13,151 bases of DNA from CAYLXC01 sp964387865. Its GTDB lineage: Bacteria; Patescibacteriota; Microgenomatia; Daviesbacterales; UBA10151. The translations under genes and the position numbers were made by a program. Below, in pieces: positions 6,331 to 13,151 of this stretch (positions are counted from its first letter, which is position 1; the number at the start of each line of letters is the position of its first letter). Location: the NCBI GenBank assembly GCA_964387865.1, contig CAYLXC010000024.1, forward strand, positions 1 through 13,151, read 5' to 3'. Under the pieces are notes generated by a model. It saw only the letters and a list, made by a program, of their open reading frames with translations. It was not told the DNA's origin and ran no database searches.

Positions 6331-7715
6331 CTTTTTCTTTTTTTGTTTAAGAAGTTCTGCTGCTGAGGTTGCTTGTTTAGTGGATGCAGAACCCGTACCT
6401 TCTATTGCTCCAAAATTAGCTGAGCCTGAAGGTGATGGGGTTGGGCTAATCTTTGGTGATGAGGTTGCAACTGGGGCGGGAGGTTTAACCTCTTTAGTAT
6501 CTGAAGTTTCGGCTGGTAAGCTGGTGGGGTTTTTTGGAGGCTGACCAATTCCCAAAATAAAATATGCTGAGGCACCGGCAACAATAACAAGCAAACCTAC
6601 ACCTACCCCAATCAGCCATTTGGGTATACCGTTATGAGTTTCCGCAGGAAGTGTTGGGACTTCAGGATTTGCCTGTGGAAGAACAAGCGTTTCTGAAGTA
6701 TTGGAAGCCGGTGATGTGTCTGGAGTGTGATTATTGCTTATAAGATGTGATAAATCAGTAGGAGTAGATTCGGCAGGTGTAGCTTCCGGATTTGGCATTG
6801 GTTTGTTTTCAGGAGCGGATGGAATTTGAGAAGGTAAAGATCCTTCAATAGGAGGAGGTTGAGGAGGGGATCCCCACGGATTGTCTAAAGGTGATGTTTG
6901 AGGTAATTGAGGGCTGGTGGTTGGAGCTGGTTCATTATATTGTGGAGAGGTAGGCTGCGGATTCGGTTGAGATAAATAGTCGGCCACAACTGAAGGTGAA
7001 GCTGGTTCAGAAGCAGGAGCTTGAGGTTGCAGTGGAGGCGTGGGAACTGGTTGTACTGAAACAGATTCAGTTGGAGATTGATCGGGTGGAGAAGATTGGG
7101 GTGGATTAGTCCAACCAGGTTGTGAACTNNNNNNNNNNNNNNNNNNNNNNNNNNNNNNNNNNNNNNNNNNNNNNNNNNNNNNNNNNNNNNNNNNNNNNNN
7201 NNNNNNNNNNNNNNNNNNNNNNNNNNNNGAGATTGATCGGGTGGAGAAGATTGGGGTGGATTAGTCCAACCAGGTTGTGAACTTACAACAGCAGGGGTTT
7301 GAGGAGCGGTGGACCATGGTTGGGAGCTTGTATCAGCAGGTGATTGTGGATAGGCTGATTGAGCATTTAGATCAGTAGATGTTTGTGGATTAGATGGCCA
7401 GGCTGCTTGAGGATATGCTTCGGTTGGACTTGGAGTAGAAGAAGGTAAAGTTGTTTGTGGGCTGGCATCAGGTGTGGGAAAAGTTGGAGGTTGTGGAATA
7501 TTTGATTGATTCGGGTTGGTTTCCCAACTTGGAGTTGGAGAAGATTGGGAAGCATTAGGATCAGAAAAGGATGGAGTTTGTGAGTCCTGGGGTGGTTGGG
7601 GATCCCAGAGATTTGAGGGTGTTACACCAGGAGGCCCTCCAACTCCAGGAGCATCTTGCCCCAGGGAAGGGTTTTGGGGATTTGTTGAATTAGGATTATA
7701 AGGATTATTATCCAT
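6328..7715 (-). CDS. Proline-rich single-span membrane protein (interrupted by an assembly gap)
   Basis: I do not recognise a specific family. The protein starts MDNNPYNPNSTNPQNP and runs as a Pro/Ser/Gln/Thr-rich low-complexity region without a signal peptide. One hydrophobic segment follows (WLIGVGVG...AYFILGIG). A second Pro/Thr/Ser-rich tail ends in KQKKKK. As given, the frame changes across 100 Ns, but the gap is flanked by two identical 55-bp copies. Deleting the Ns and one copy (155 bases) leaves 1233 bases, an exact 410-residue frame with the membrane segment near residues 315-339. I therefore read it as one intact gene. The topology is not clear from the flanking charges. It is transcribed divergently from secA. 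Disordered proline-rich membrane proteins of this type are frequent in candidate-phyla genomes, with unknown function. Confidence 0.7.
7074..7283. other. Scaffold gap of 100 Ns between two identical 55-bp copies
   Basis: Bases 7074-7128 and 7229-7283 are identical and flank Ns at 7129-7228. Exactly 100 Ns is a common placeholder length. An overlap of exactly 55 bases is what two unmerged contigs from a 55-mer assembly graph would show. Collapsing the overlap restores the reading frame of the surrounding gene. Confidence 0.8.
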
Positions 7716-7722
7716 TTAGGCA

Positions 7723-7728
7723 GTTATA
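7723..7728 (-). promoter_or_regulatory. -10 element of the proline-rich protein gene, predicted leaderless
   Basis: On the minus strand TATAAC ends seven bases before the ATG at 7715, placing the transcript start at or next to the start codon. No convincing -35 stands 17 bases upstream. A perfect TTGACA lies at 7769-7764, but its best partner (GATAAA or ATAAAC) is weak. Confidence 0.35.
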
Positions 7729-7755
7729 AGGTTAATGTTAGTTTATCTAATATAG

Positions 7756-7784
7756 TTGGTAATTGTCAATCTTTTGGTTATAAT
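7756..7784 (+). promoter_or_regulatory. secA promoter, almost leaderless
   Basis: TTGGTA (7756-7761) and a perfect TATAAT (7779-7784) are 17 bases apart. The secA ATG starts nine bases after the -10 hexamer, so the 5' leader would be about three bases. No Shine-Dalgarno sequence is present. The site lies in the 78-bp divergent region shared with the proline-rich gene. Confidence 0.6.
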
Positions 7785-7793
7785 TAGCTCAAT

Positions 7794-10535
7794 ATGCTGG
7801 GATTTTTTGGAAAATTACTGGATTCGAATGAGCGAGAGATAAAAAAACTCAAGCCCATTGTTGATAGCATAAACAGCCTTGAAAACAAGGTTTCAAGATT
7901 AGATGACAAGCAACTTAAAGGAAAATTTGCAGAATTTAAGTTTCAGCATGAGCGTGGAAGAAGTTTGGATGAGTTTTTACCTGAAGTTTTTGCTTGTGCT
8001 CGGGAAGCTGCCCAAAGAACAATAAAACAAAGGCATTTTGATGTCCAGCTTATGGCAGCAATTTCCCTGCACCAAGGCAAAATTGCAGAGCAAAAAACCG
8101 GCGAGGGAAAAACGCTATCTGCAACCCCCGCTCTTTTTTTAAATGCCATAGCGGGAAGAGGCGTGCATTTGGTTACTGTAAATGACTATCTTGCTATGCG
8201 GGATTGCGGCTGGATGGGACCAATTTTTTATGCACTTGGTGCAACTTGCGCAACAATTGTTCATGATAAAGCCTATATCTATGATCCGAAACACAAAGAT
8301 ACAACACATGATGATAAAAGGCTGCAACATTTAAGACCAATTTCAAGAAAAGAGGCTTATGAGGCTGACATAACTTATGGAACTAATAATGAGTATGGAT
8401 TTGACTACCTTAGAGATAATATGGCCTTTAGACTTTCCGATCAGGTTCAAAGGGGTCACTTTTTTGCTGTTGTTGATGAGGTTGATTCAATTCTAATTGA
8501 TGAGGCAAGAACTCCTCTTATTATTTCCCAGCCTGCACAGGAGGCTACTGAAAAATACTTTGAATTTGCAAAAATTATAGATTCGTTTTCCCCATCTGAT
8601 TATGTTGTGGATGAAAAACTTCGGACAGCTCATTTAACAGAACATGGAACTTTAAAGATTGAAAAGATGTTAGGTGTTGATAATTTATATGAAAAAGATT
8701 TTTCCACTTTGCATCATCTTGAGGAAGCTTTGAAAGCAAAAACTTTATTTCAAAAAGATAAAGATTATGTTGTGAAGGATGGAGAAGTAATTATTGTTGA
8801 TGAATTTACAGGAAGATTGATGCTTGGGAGGCGTTATTCAGAAGGTTTACATCAAGCAATTGAGGCAAAAGAGGGAGTTGCTGTTCAGCAGGAGTCACAG
8901 ACTTTGGCAACTATTTCTTTTCAAAATTATTTCAGGATGTATAGTAAACTTTCCGGAATGACAGGAACTGCTGCAACAGAGGCTGAGGAATTTCACAAAA
9001 TTTATAAACTGGAGGTAGTTTCGATTCCAACCCATAAAAATATGATAAGGGAAGATCATTCGGATACTATCTATAAAACGCAAGCTGGAAAATATAGCGC
9101 AGTTGTAAATTTGGTGGAAGAACTATATAAAAAGGGACAACCGGTTTTGATTGGTACAACTTCAATTGAGAAAAATGAGCTTCTTTCAGATCTTTTGAAA
9201 AGAAAAGGAATTTCCCATGCCTTACTTAATGCAAAAAATCATGAAAAAGAGGCTGAAATTATTAGTAAAGCTGGAGAGAAGGGGGCTGTAACTTGTGCAA
9301 CAAATATGGCAGGAAGGGGAGTGGATATTATTTTAGGGAAAAATGTTAATGAATTGGGTGGTTTATTTGTTATCGGAACAGAAAGACATGAGTCAAGAAG
9401 AATTGATAATCAGCTAAGAGGAAGATCCGGACGCCAAGGAGACAGAGGAGAAAGTAGATTTTTTGTTTCTTTGGAAGATGATTTGATGAGGATTTTTGGC
9501 GGAGAGCAAATTTCGCGCGTTATGGATTTTTTGAAAATGCCGGAGGATGTGCCTATTGAGCATGGTTTAGTTTCAAAAGCAATTGAGGGGGCGCAGAAAA
9601 AAGTTGAAGGGCACAATTTTGATATCAGAAAACATACTGTTGAATATGATGATGTTATGAATCAGCAAAGGCAGATAATTTATGAGATTAGAAAAAAGGT
9701 TTTAGAAACAGCAGAGAGTAAAGATGAGACACTCAAAGATGAAATATTGGAAAAAGTGGAGAGAGAAATATCAAATATAGTAACTATATATTCTGAGGAA
9801 GGATTGGATTTCAAAAAAATAATTGAGGAATATGGTGCAGTTGTGCCTTTGGATGAGGATTCCAGGAAAGATTTGGAAAAAAAGGTATCAATTATGCAAA
9901 GTAGCGATCAGATAAGTAAGTTTCTAACACAACTTTCTTTGGATTTTTATAAACAAAGAGAGGAGCAAGTGGGTTCAGAGACTGCAAGACAAATGGAAGT
10001 GTTTGTTTATCTTAATACCATAGATACTTTATGGATTGAGCACCTTGATACTATGGATGATTTACGATCTGGAATTGGGCTTAGAGGTTATGCCCAAAGG
10101 GATCCTTTGATTGAGTATAAAAGGGAAGGGTTTGATTTGTTTGAGAAGTTAATGGTAGAGATTGGTTATGAAATAGTTCATAGGATTTATAAAGTGGCAG
10201 TTCAACAGCAAGCTCCATCTATTGTGCAAGCAGAGCCAATAAAAATTGATGAGGCACAAAAGATTAGACCTAAGGTGGATATAAGTATCCAGCAAGAGAC
10301 TGCTGATGAGAGAGCAGCTGAGCCACTTCAGATTAGCGAACAAAATACCCCGCCTGAGGTAACTACCGGAAGTGGTACAACTAAAGTTACTATAGAAAGG
10401 GGTGGGCAGGTAGTTGCCCAACAAATTTATGGGGCAGAGGGACAACTAAATAAACCTCACGGAAAAATAGGCAGAAATGATCCATGCTGGTGTGGATCAG
10501 GTAAGAAATACAAAAAATGCCATTATCCGAATTAA
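7794..10535 (+). CDS. secA: Preprotein translocase ATPase SecA
   Basis: SecA is the ATP-driven motor that pushes unfolded preproteins through SecYEG at the inner membrane. The 913-residue product is full length. Walker A is TGEGKTL (102-108) and Walker B is VVDEVD (226-231), followed by SILIDEARTPLIIS. NYFRMYSKLSGMTGTA marks the start of the second motor domain, and QLRGRSGRQGD (540-550) is its arginine-finger motif. Helical scaffold and wing domains follow. An acidic, Gln-rich variable linker leads to an SEC-C zinc motif with C898, C900, C909 and H910 (NDPCWCGSGKKYKKCH), which in studied SecA proteins contacts SecB and lipids. All catalytic motifs look intact. Its stop overlaps the stop of the convergent kinase gene by four bases. 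Confidence 0.98.
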   Translation: MLGFFGKLLDSNEREIKKLKPIVDSINSLENKVSRLDDKQLKGKFAEFKFQHERGRSLDEFLPEVFACAREAAQRTIKQRHFDVQLMAAISLHQGKIAEQKTGEGKTLSATPALFLNAIAGRGVHLVTVNDYLAMRDCGWMGPIFYALGATCATIVHDKAYIYDPKHKDTTHDDKRLQHLRPISRKEAYEADITYGTNNEYGFDYLRDNMAFRLSDQVQRGHFFAVVDEVDSILIDEARTPLIISQPAQEATEKYFEFAKIIDSFSPSDYVVDEKLRTAHLTEHGTLKIEKMLGVDNLYEKDFSTLHHLEEALKAKTLFQKDKDYVVKDGEVIIVDEFTGRLMLGRRYSEGLHQAIEAKEGVAVQQESQTLATISFQNYFRMYSKLSGMTGTAATEAEEFHKIYKLEVVSIPTHKNMIREDHSDTIYKTQAGKYSAVVNLVEELYKKGQPVLIGTTSIEKNELLSDLLKRKGISHALLNAKNHEKEAEIISKAGEKGAVTCATNMAGRGVDIILGKNVNELGGLFVIGTERHESRRIDNQLRGRSGRQGDRGESRFFVSLEDDLMRIFGGEQISRVMDFLKMPEDVPIEHGLVSKAIEGAQKKVEGHNFDIRKHTVEYDDVMNQQRQIIYEIRKKVLETAESKDETLKDEILEKVEREISNIVTIYSEEGLDFKKIIEEYGAVVPLDEDSRKDLEKKVSIMQSSDQISKFLTQLSLDFYKQREEQVGSETARQMEVFVYLNTIDTLWIEHLDTMDDLRSGIGLRGYAQRDPLIEYKREGFDLFEKLMVEIGYEIVHRIYKVAVQQQAPSIVQAEPIKIDEAQKIRPKVDISIQQETADERAAEPLQISEQNTPPEVTTGSGTTKVTIERGGQVVAQQIYGAEGQLNKPHGKIGRNDPCWCGSGKKYKKCHYPN

Positions 10536-11749
10536 GAAACAAGAGTTTGGGGGGGGATTTGTGGATTTGGTAGTGTATTTATCGGTATATAGAAACTGAA
10601 TGTTGATCCTCTGCCTTCAATTGAGTTAAACCAGATTCTTCCGTTATGGGCCTCAATTATGGATTTTGTAATATATAACCCTAGACCAGATCCTTTTGAC
10701 CCTTGAGCCAGGTGATGAACAGCTTTAAAAAATTTAGAAAATATAAAAGGAGTATCAGCGGATGAAATCCCCTTTCCATGATCAATTACATGGACTACAA
10801 TCCTTCCTTGATCATTTTGCATCTGCACAGTAACTATCCCACCCGGGTTACTAAATTCTATGGCATTTACTAAAAGATTTGTAAGTGCTGCAGAAATTAA
10901 GTTTTGGTCAATTAATACAGGAGGGCATGGATGATCAGGTTTCACAAAGTTGAGAGTTATATTATTATGCTTTGCAGATTCAACTAATTGATCTACAGTT
11001 TGAGTAACAAGTTTTTCCAGATCAGTGGGGGTAGGTTTTAATACTAATTCATTTTGTTCGATTCGCGAAACTGCTAAGAAATCTTCTATTAGAGATACCA
11101 GCTGTTCAGCACCAATTTTAATTCTATCCAAGTATCGTTGTTCTTCCTGGTTTAATTTGTTATGTATCATATCGTAAAGTACAGCTAAATAGCTTCGGAT
11201 TATAGTTAGAGGAGTGCGCAGATGGTGGGCAGCAATAGCCACAAAATCCAACTTCATGTCCGATAATTCTTTTTCTTTTGTAATATCTTCCAAAATATAA
11301 ATTAAACCTTTAACCTTATTATTCCAGCTTCTAAGAGGTAAGCAGGTTAACTTAAGGCGAATCTTTTTTCCATCATAAGTTACTGATGAGAATTCAAATT
11401 CCTCATTGGGATTTTTTGGAATTTCCTGAATGGGAATCACTTGACTGATGTATTTATTTTTTATTGCGGCCTCAGCAGTATTTAACATTTCCAAAGCCCT
11501 TCTATTGGTTGAGATAATAAGTCCTTCAAGATTGACAGTAATTATTCCATCCTGAATTCCTTGCAAGATTTCTTCCACTGCGGTTTTTTCCTCAGACATA
11601 AGTTTGGCTAAACTTTCAGCTTTTTCTTTTGCCTCATTTGCCTCCTTCAGATTGCGTTTAATATTTCTTAGCTGATTGATAAAATATCCCAAAAGTCCAA
11701 TTAATATGAGCAGAATAACTATAGTTGAGGCCATGACAAAATAATTCAT
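10532..11749 (-). CDS. Membrane-anchored PAS sensor histidine kinase
   Basis: A 405-residue kinase. One N-terminal membrane segment (about 7-24) has almost nothing outside it. A coiled linker (26-58) and a PAS domain (about 59-160) follow, so sensing is probably cytoplasmic or at the membrane. The dimerisation/phosphoacceptor helix carries AAHHLRTPLT with the likely phospho-histidine H175; the usual glutamate next to it is H176. The ATPase domain has an N-box NLLVNAIEFSN (N295), a G1 box DHGKGIS (323-329) and a G2 box GSGLGL (353-358). No response regulator is adjacent, so it is an orphan here and its partner and signal are unknown. The C-terminal tail (NPQIPPQTLVS) is encoded across a run of eight Cs. 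A leaderless promoter stands immediately upstream. Confidence 0.92.
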   Translation of the reverse strand: MNYFVMASTIVILLILIGLLGYFINQLRNIKRNLKEANEAKEKAESLAKLMSEEKTAVEEILQGIQDGIITVNLEGLIISTNRRALEMLNTAEAAIKNKYISQVIPIQEIPKNPNEEFEFSSVTYDGKKIRLKLTCLPLRSWNNKVKGLIYILEDITKEKELSDMKLDFVAIAAHHLRTPLTIIRSYLAVLYDMIHNKLNQEEQRYLDRIKIGAEQLVSLIEDFLAVSRIEQNELVLKPTPTDLEKLVTQTVDQLVESAKHNNITLNFVKPDHPCPPVLIDQNLISAALTNLLVNAIEFSNPGGIVTVQMQNDQGRIVVHVIDHGKGISSADTPFIFSKFFKAVHHLAQGSKGSGLGLYITKSIIEAHNGRIWFNSIEGRGSTFSFYIPINTLPNPQIPPQTLVS

Positions 11750-11755
11750 TACTTT

Positions 11756-11764
11756 ATCGTAGCA
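11756..11764 (-). promoter_or_regulatory. Extended -10 promoter of the histidine kinase, predicted leaderless
   Basis: On the minus strand TG-c-TACGAT ends six bases before the ATG at 11749, with no Shine-Dalgarno sequence. The -35 region is not recognisable, as expected for an extended -10 promoter. Confidence 0.4.
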
Positions 11765-11852
11765 TAAAAAGGGGATTTTTAGAGTGGACGAGGATTAGCC
11801 TCAATATGATTTTATTTATGTTAGAGGTTTTAAAGTTTTCTTAAAGTCATCA

Positions 11853-11881
11853 TTGACAAATATTATTAACTCAATCAAGAT
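11853..11881 (+). promoter_or_regulatory. Promoter of the Cys-rich protein gene, predicted leaderless
   Basis: A perfect TTGACA (11853-11858) is followed after exactly 17 bases by CAAGAT (11876-11881), a weak -10. The hexamer ends six bases before the ATG at 11888. The weak -10 lowers confidence, but the spacing matches the other start sites in the window. Confidence 0.4.
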
Positions 11882-11887
11882 TTAATA

Positions 11888-12295
11888 ATGAGGGGTAGAG
11901 GATTTTCGCAAATACTTATACTTTTGGGGGGATTATTAATTTTGGGAATACTGGGCAGTGCCTATTATTTTTCGCAAACTAAACAAACTTTTCCGTCTCC
12001 ATCTGCAACTCCTTATCAAACTGCTACCCCCTCACCAAAATTGGATGAAAATTGCCAGCCCACAAGCTGCCATGGTTTGGATATTTCTTGTGGTCCTGAC
12101 GGACCTAAAGTATGTACTACTTCTTATTCATTAGGAGATAGATGCAGGCAGTTTGCAAAATGTGGGAAAGTTAAAGGTGAGTGCCAACTTATAAAAGATG
12201 AAAAATTTGATATTTGTAAAACTTGTGTTGAAAATTGTGTAAAAAAATATCCTAAAGATGGAATAAAACAATTTGATTGTGAAAGCAAATGCTAA
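11888..12295 (+). CDS. Membrane-anchored cysteine-rich extracytoplasmic protein
   Basis: A 135-residue protein that I cannot assign to a family. A short basic start (MRGRG) precedes one hydrophobic segment (about 7-28), which serves as an uncleaved anchor or signal peptide. A Pro/Ser/Thr-rich linker (36-52) leads to an exported domain with twelve cysteines at 56, 61, 68, 76, 86, 92, 99, 110, 113, 117, 131 and 135. The even number and outside location suggest six disulfides, while the CxxCxxxC cluster at 110-117 could instead bind a metal. No lipobox is evident. It stands alone between the divergent kinase gene and the convergent HAD gene and should be exported by the Sec system. Confidence 0.7.
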   Translation: MRGRGFSQILILLGGLLILGILGSAYYFSQTKQTFPSPSATPYQTATPSPKLDENCQPTSCHGLDISCGPDGPKVCTTSYSLGDRCRQFAKCGKVKGECQLIKDEKFDICKTCVENCVKKYPKDGIKQFDCESKC

Positions 12296-12371
12296 GAAAT
12301 ATTACTATTTGCGTAAACTTTTCAGAAAGAATCTCCCTATTGAGGATTTTTAACAAACTCGGTCTACATAT

Positions 12372-12388
12372 CCTATATCTGGTATAGG
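12372..12388. terminator. Weak hairpin between convergent genes
   Basis: CCTATA and TATAGG form a six-pair stem around the loop TCTGG, between the stops of the Cys-rich gene and the HAD gene. No T-run follows on either strand, so terminator function is only a possibility. Confidence 0.2.
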
Positions 12389-12398
12389 TATAGTCTTA

Positions 12399-13019
12399 TC
12401 AATTCGAGAGAGCAGCTCGTAGGGTTGGTTTTATTTGTACCCCAGGGAATTCTTCTGGTCTGACTCCTCGTAATAATCTTGAGGTTGTAAGATCTCGTAT
12501 AAGGAAAAATCTAATGTTTGGAAAAACTCTTGCCATTGGCAGGATATCTCCCGGGTTGTCATCGGCTACGAGGATTTGATCTTGGTCCCATTGCTGACTG
12601 ATATCATAGAGAGCGGCAACCTTACTTTCTGTTGTAGTAAACCCCGTTGGTCTAAAGTATATATCATCAAATTTGTCAATAATCCCTGCCATTCTAAGTG
12701 ACCAGAAGGTTGCATAAACCATAGATTTAGTATTTTGTCTACCTGTGCTACCATAAATCGTAGTATTTTCAAGTTCTTTGATTAGTCTAGCCACATCTGG
12801 AAAGATAGGGGCAAGCAAGTGACGGATTGCATCATAAATATCTTTTAGAGAGAATTGATCATTTATTTCTCTTGTAATATTCCGAACCCGTACAGGAATT
12901 TTGTACTTTTCGGGATTGTAATAACCTAAAAATGGTATACCAGATTTTTGGGCAGGAACCCTCCAATTTACAACCCCATCCAAGTCTAAAACTAGAACTT
13001 TATCTCTTAAATGTTCCAT
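12399..13019 (-). CDS. HAD-superfamily phosphatase-like hydrolase
   Basis: From the ATG at 13019 the product has 206 residues and no membrane segment. The HAD motifs are in order: VLDLDGVV with nucleophile D12 and acid D14; YGSTGR with S91/T92 as the phosphate-binding residue; K133 in TTTESKVAAL; and VADDNPGDI with D153/D154 for magnesium. The region between motifs I and II (about 20-85) is a helical cap, so a small-molecule phosphatase is likely, with unknown substrate. An upstream in-frame ATG at 13058 would add 13 residues. I prefer 13019 because a perfect TATAAT ends six bases before it, which would leave the upstream ATG untranscribed from that promoter. It is convergent with the Cys-rich gene. 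Confidence 0.75.
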   Translation of the reverse strand: MEHLRDKVLVLDLDGVVNWRVPAQKSGIPFLGYYNPEKYKIPVRVRNITREINDQFSLKDIYDAIRHLLAPIFPDVARLIKELENTTIYGSTGRQNTKSMVYATFWSLRMAGIIDKFDDIYFRPTGFTTTESKVAALYDISQQWDQDQILVADDNPGDILPMARVFPNIRFFLIRDLTTSRLLRGVRPEEFPGVQIKPTLRAALSN

Positions 13020-13025
13020 TGCAGA

Positions 13026-13031
13026 ATTATA
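13026..13031 (-). promoter_or_regulatory. -10 element of the HAD gene, predicted leaderless
   Basis: A perfect minus-strand TATAAT ends six bases before the ATG at 13019. The -35 position holds only TGCAAA, a poor match. The arrangement repeats the spacing seen at lysS and the kinase gene. Confidence 0.5.
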
Positions 13032-13048
13032 TAATATTTTTGATATAG

Positions 13049-13145
13049 TTTGCACCACTTGACCCCAAGTACTTATTTAGCACTCATCTTTTCAGTACTA
13101 TTCGTACACGACTCGTGCTGCATAAATGCGGGGTCATGGGGTCAA
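13049..13145. repeat. Inverted-repeat patch with three GGGGTCA motifs
   Basis: TTGACCCCA (13049-13057) is the exact inverted repeat of TGGGGTCAA (13137-13145). A second GGGGTCA stands just inside the right arm (13130-13136). Two AGTACT palindromes (13058-13063 and 13094-13099) lie between the arms. No gene is visible. The layout resembles a short non-coding mobile or REP-like element, or a protein-binding site upstream of the HAD gene. The element runs close to the window edge. Confidence 0.4.
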
Positions 13146-13151
13146 AAATGA

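Noticed and set aside
6317..6544. Plus-strand open frame opposite the proline-rich gene (and a similar one at 7516-7701)
   Set aside because: Glycine/valine-rich mirror translations of the proline-rich codons with no start signals; they are antisense shadows.
6885..7715. True frameshift or pseudogene in the proline-rich gene
   Set aside because: The apparent shift is produced by the 100-N placeholder and the duplicated 55 bp; merging the overlap gives a continuous frame.
1..13151. CRISPR array, tRNA, rRNA, or riboswitch
   Set aside because: No regularly spaced direct repeats and no cloverleaf or conserved RNA core were seen in the short intergenic stretches, all under about 140 bases.

Overview
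The window is AT-rich bacterial chromosome, most likely from a candidate phyla radiation (Patescibacteria) genome, perhaps Microgenomates. This is inferred from gene content: an archaeal-type class I lysyl-tRNA synthetase, short single-membrane-span proteins with Pro/Thr/Ser-rich stretches, tight packing, and first genes that appear to be transcribed without leaders. TGA is used as a normal stop, which argues against the lineages that recode it. The run of 100 Ns suggests a metagenome scaffold.

Layout, left half (all + strand). The window opens with the 3' tail of a GreA-type elongation factor. Next come a protein with the fold of M49 (DPP III-like) peptidases but without its zinc-binding histidines, a solitary HisG-like protein, and a translation operon: class I LysRS (lysS), an HD-domain hydrolase overlapping it by ATGA, and seryl-tRNA synthetase (serS). 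A small GIY-YIG nuclease gene sits inside this operon, between the HD gene and serS. It is bounded on both sides by hairpin repeats in opposite orientation. The serS Shine-Dalgarno sequence begins one base after the right-hand repeat, so the block looks like a cassette inserted into an older operon.

Layout, right half. A proline-rich single-span membrane protein on the minus strand is broken by the N gap. The gap is flanked by two identical 55-bp copies, and removing the Ns plus one copy restores one 410-residue frame. Divergent from it is a complete secA. A membrane PAS histidine kinase converges on secA with overlapping stop codons. Then come a secreted or anchored 12-cysteine protein, a HAD-family phosphatase on the minus strand, and a terminal patch of GGGGTCA repeats.

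Expression logic. Six genes that begin transcription units have a -10-like hexamer ending 6 to 9 nt before the start codon, so their mRNAs would begin at or almost at the ATG. The internal operon genes (HD and serS) instead carry GGAGG-type ribosome binding sites. The best candidate for something undescribed is the GIY-YIG/palindromic-repeat cassette. Second are the leaderless architecture and the degenerate M49-like protein.
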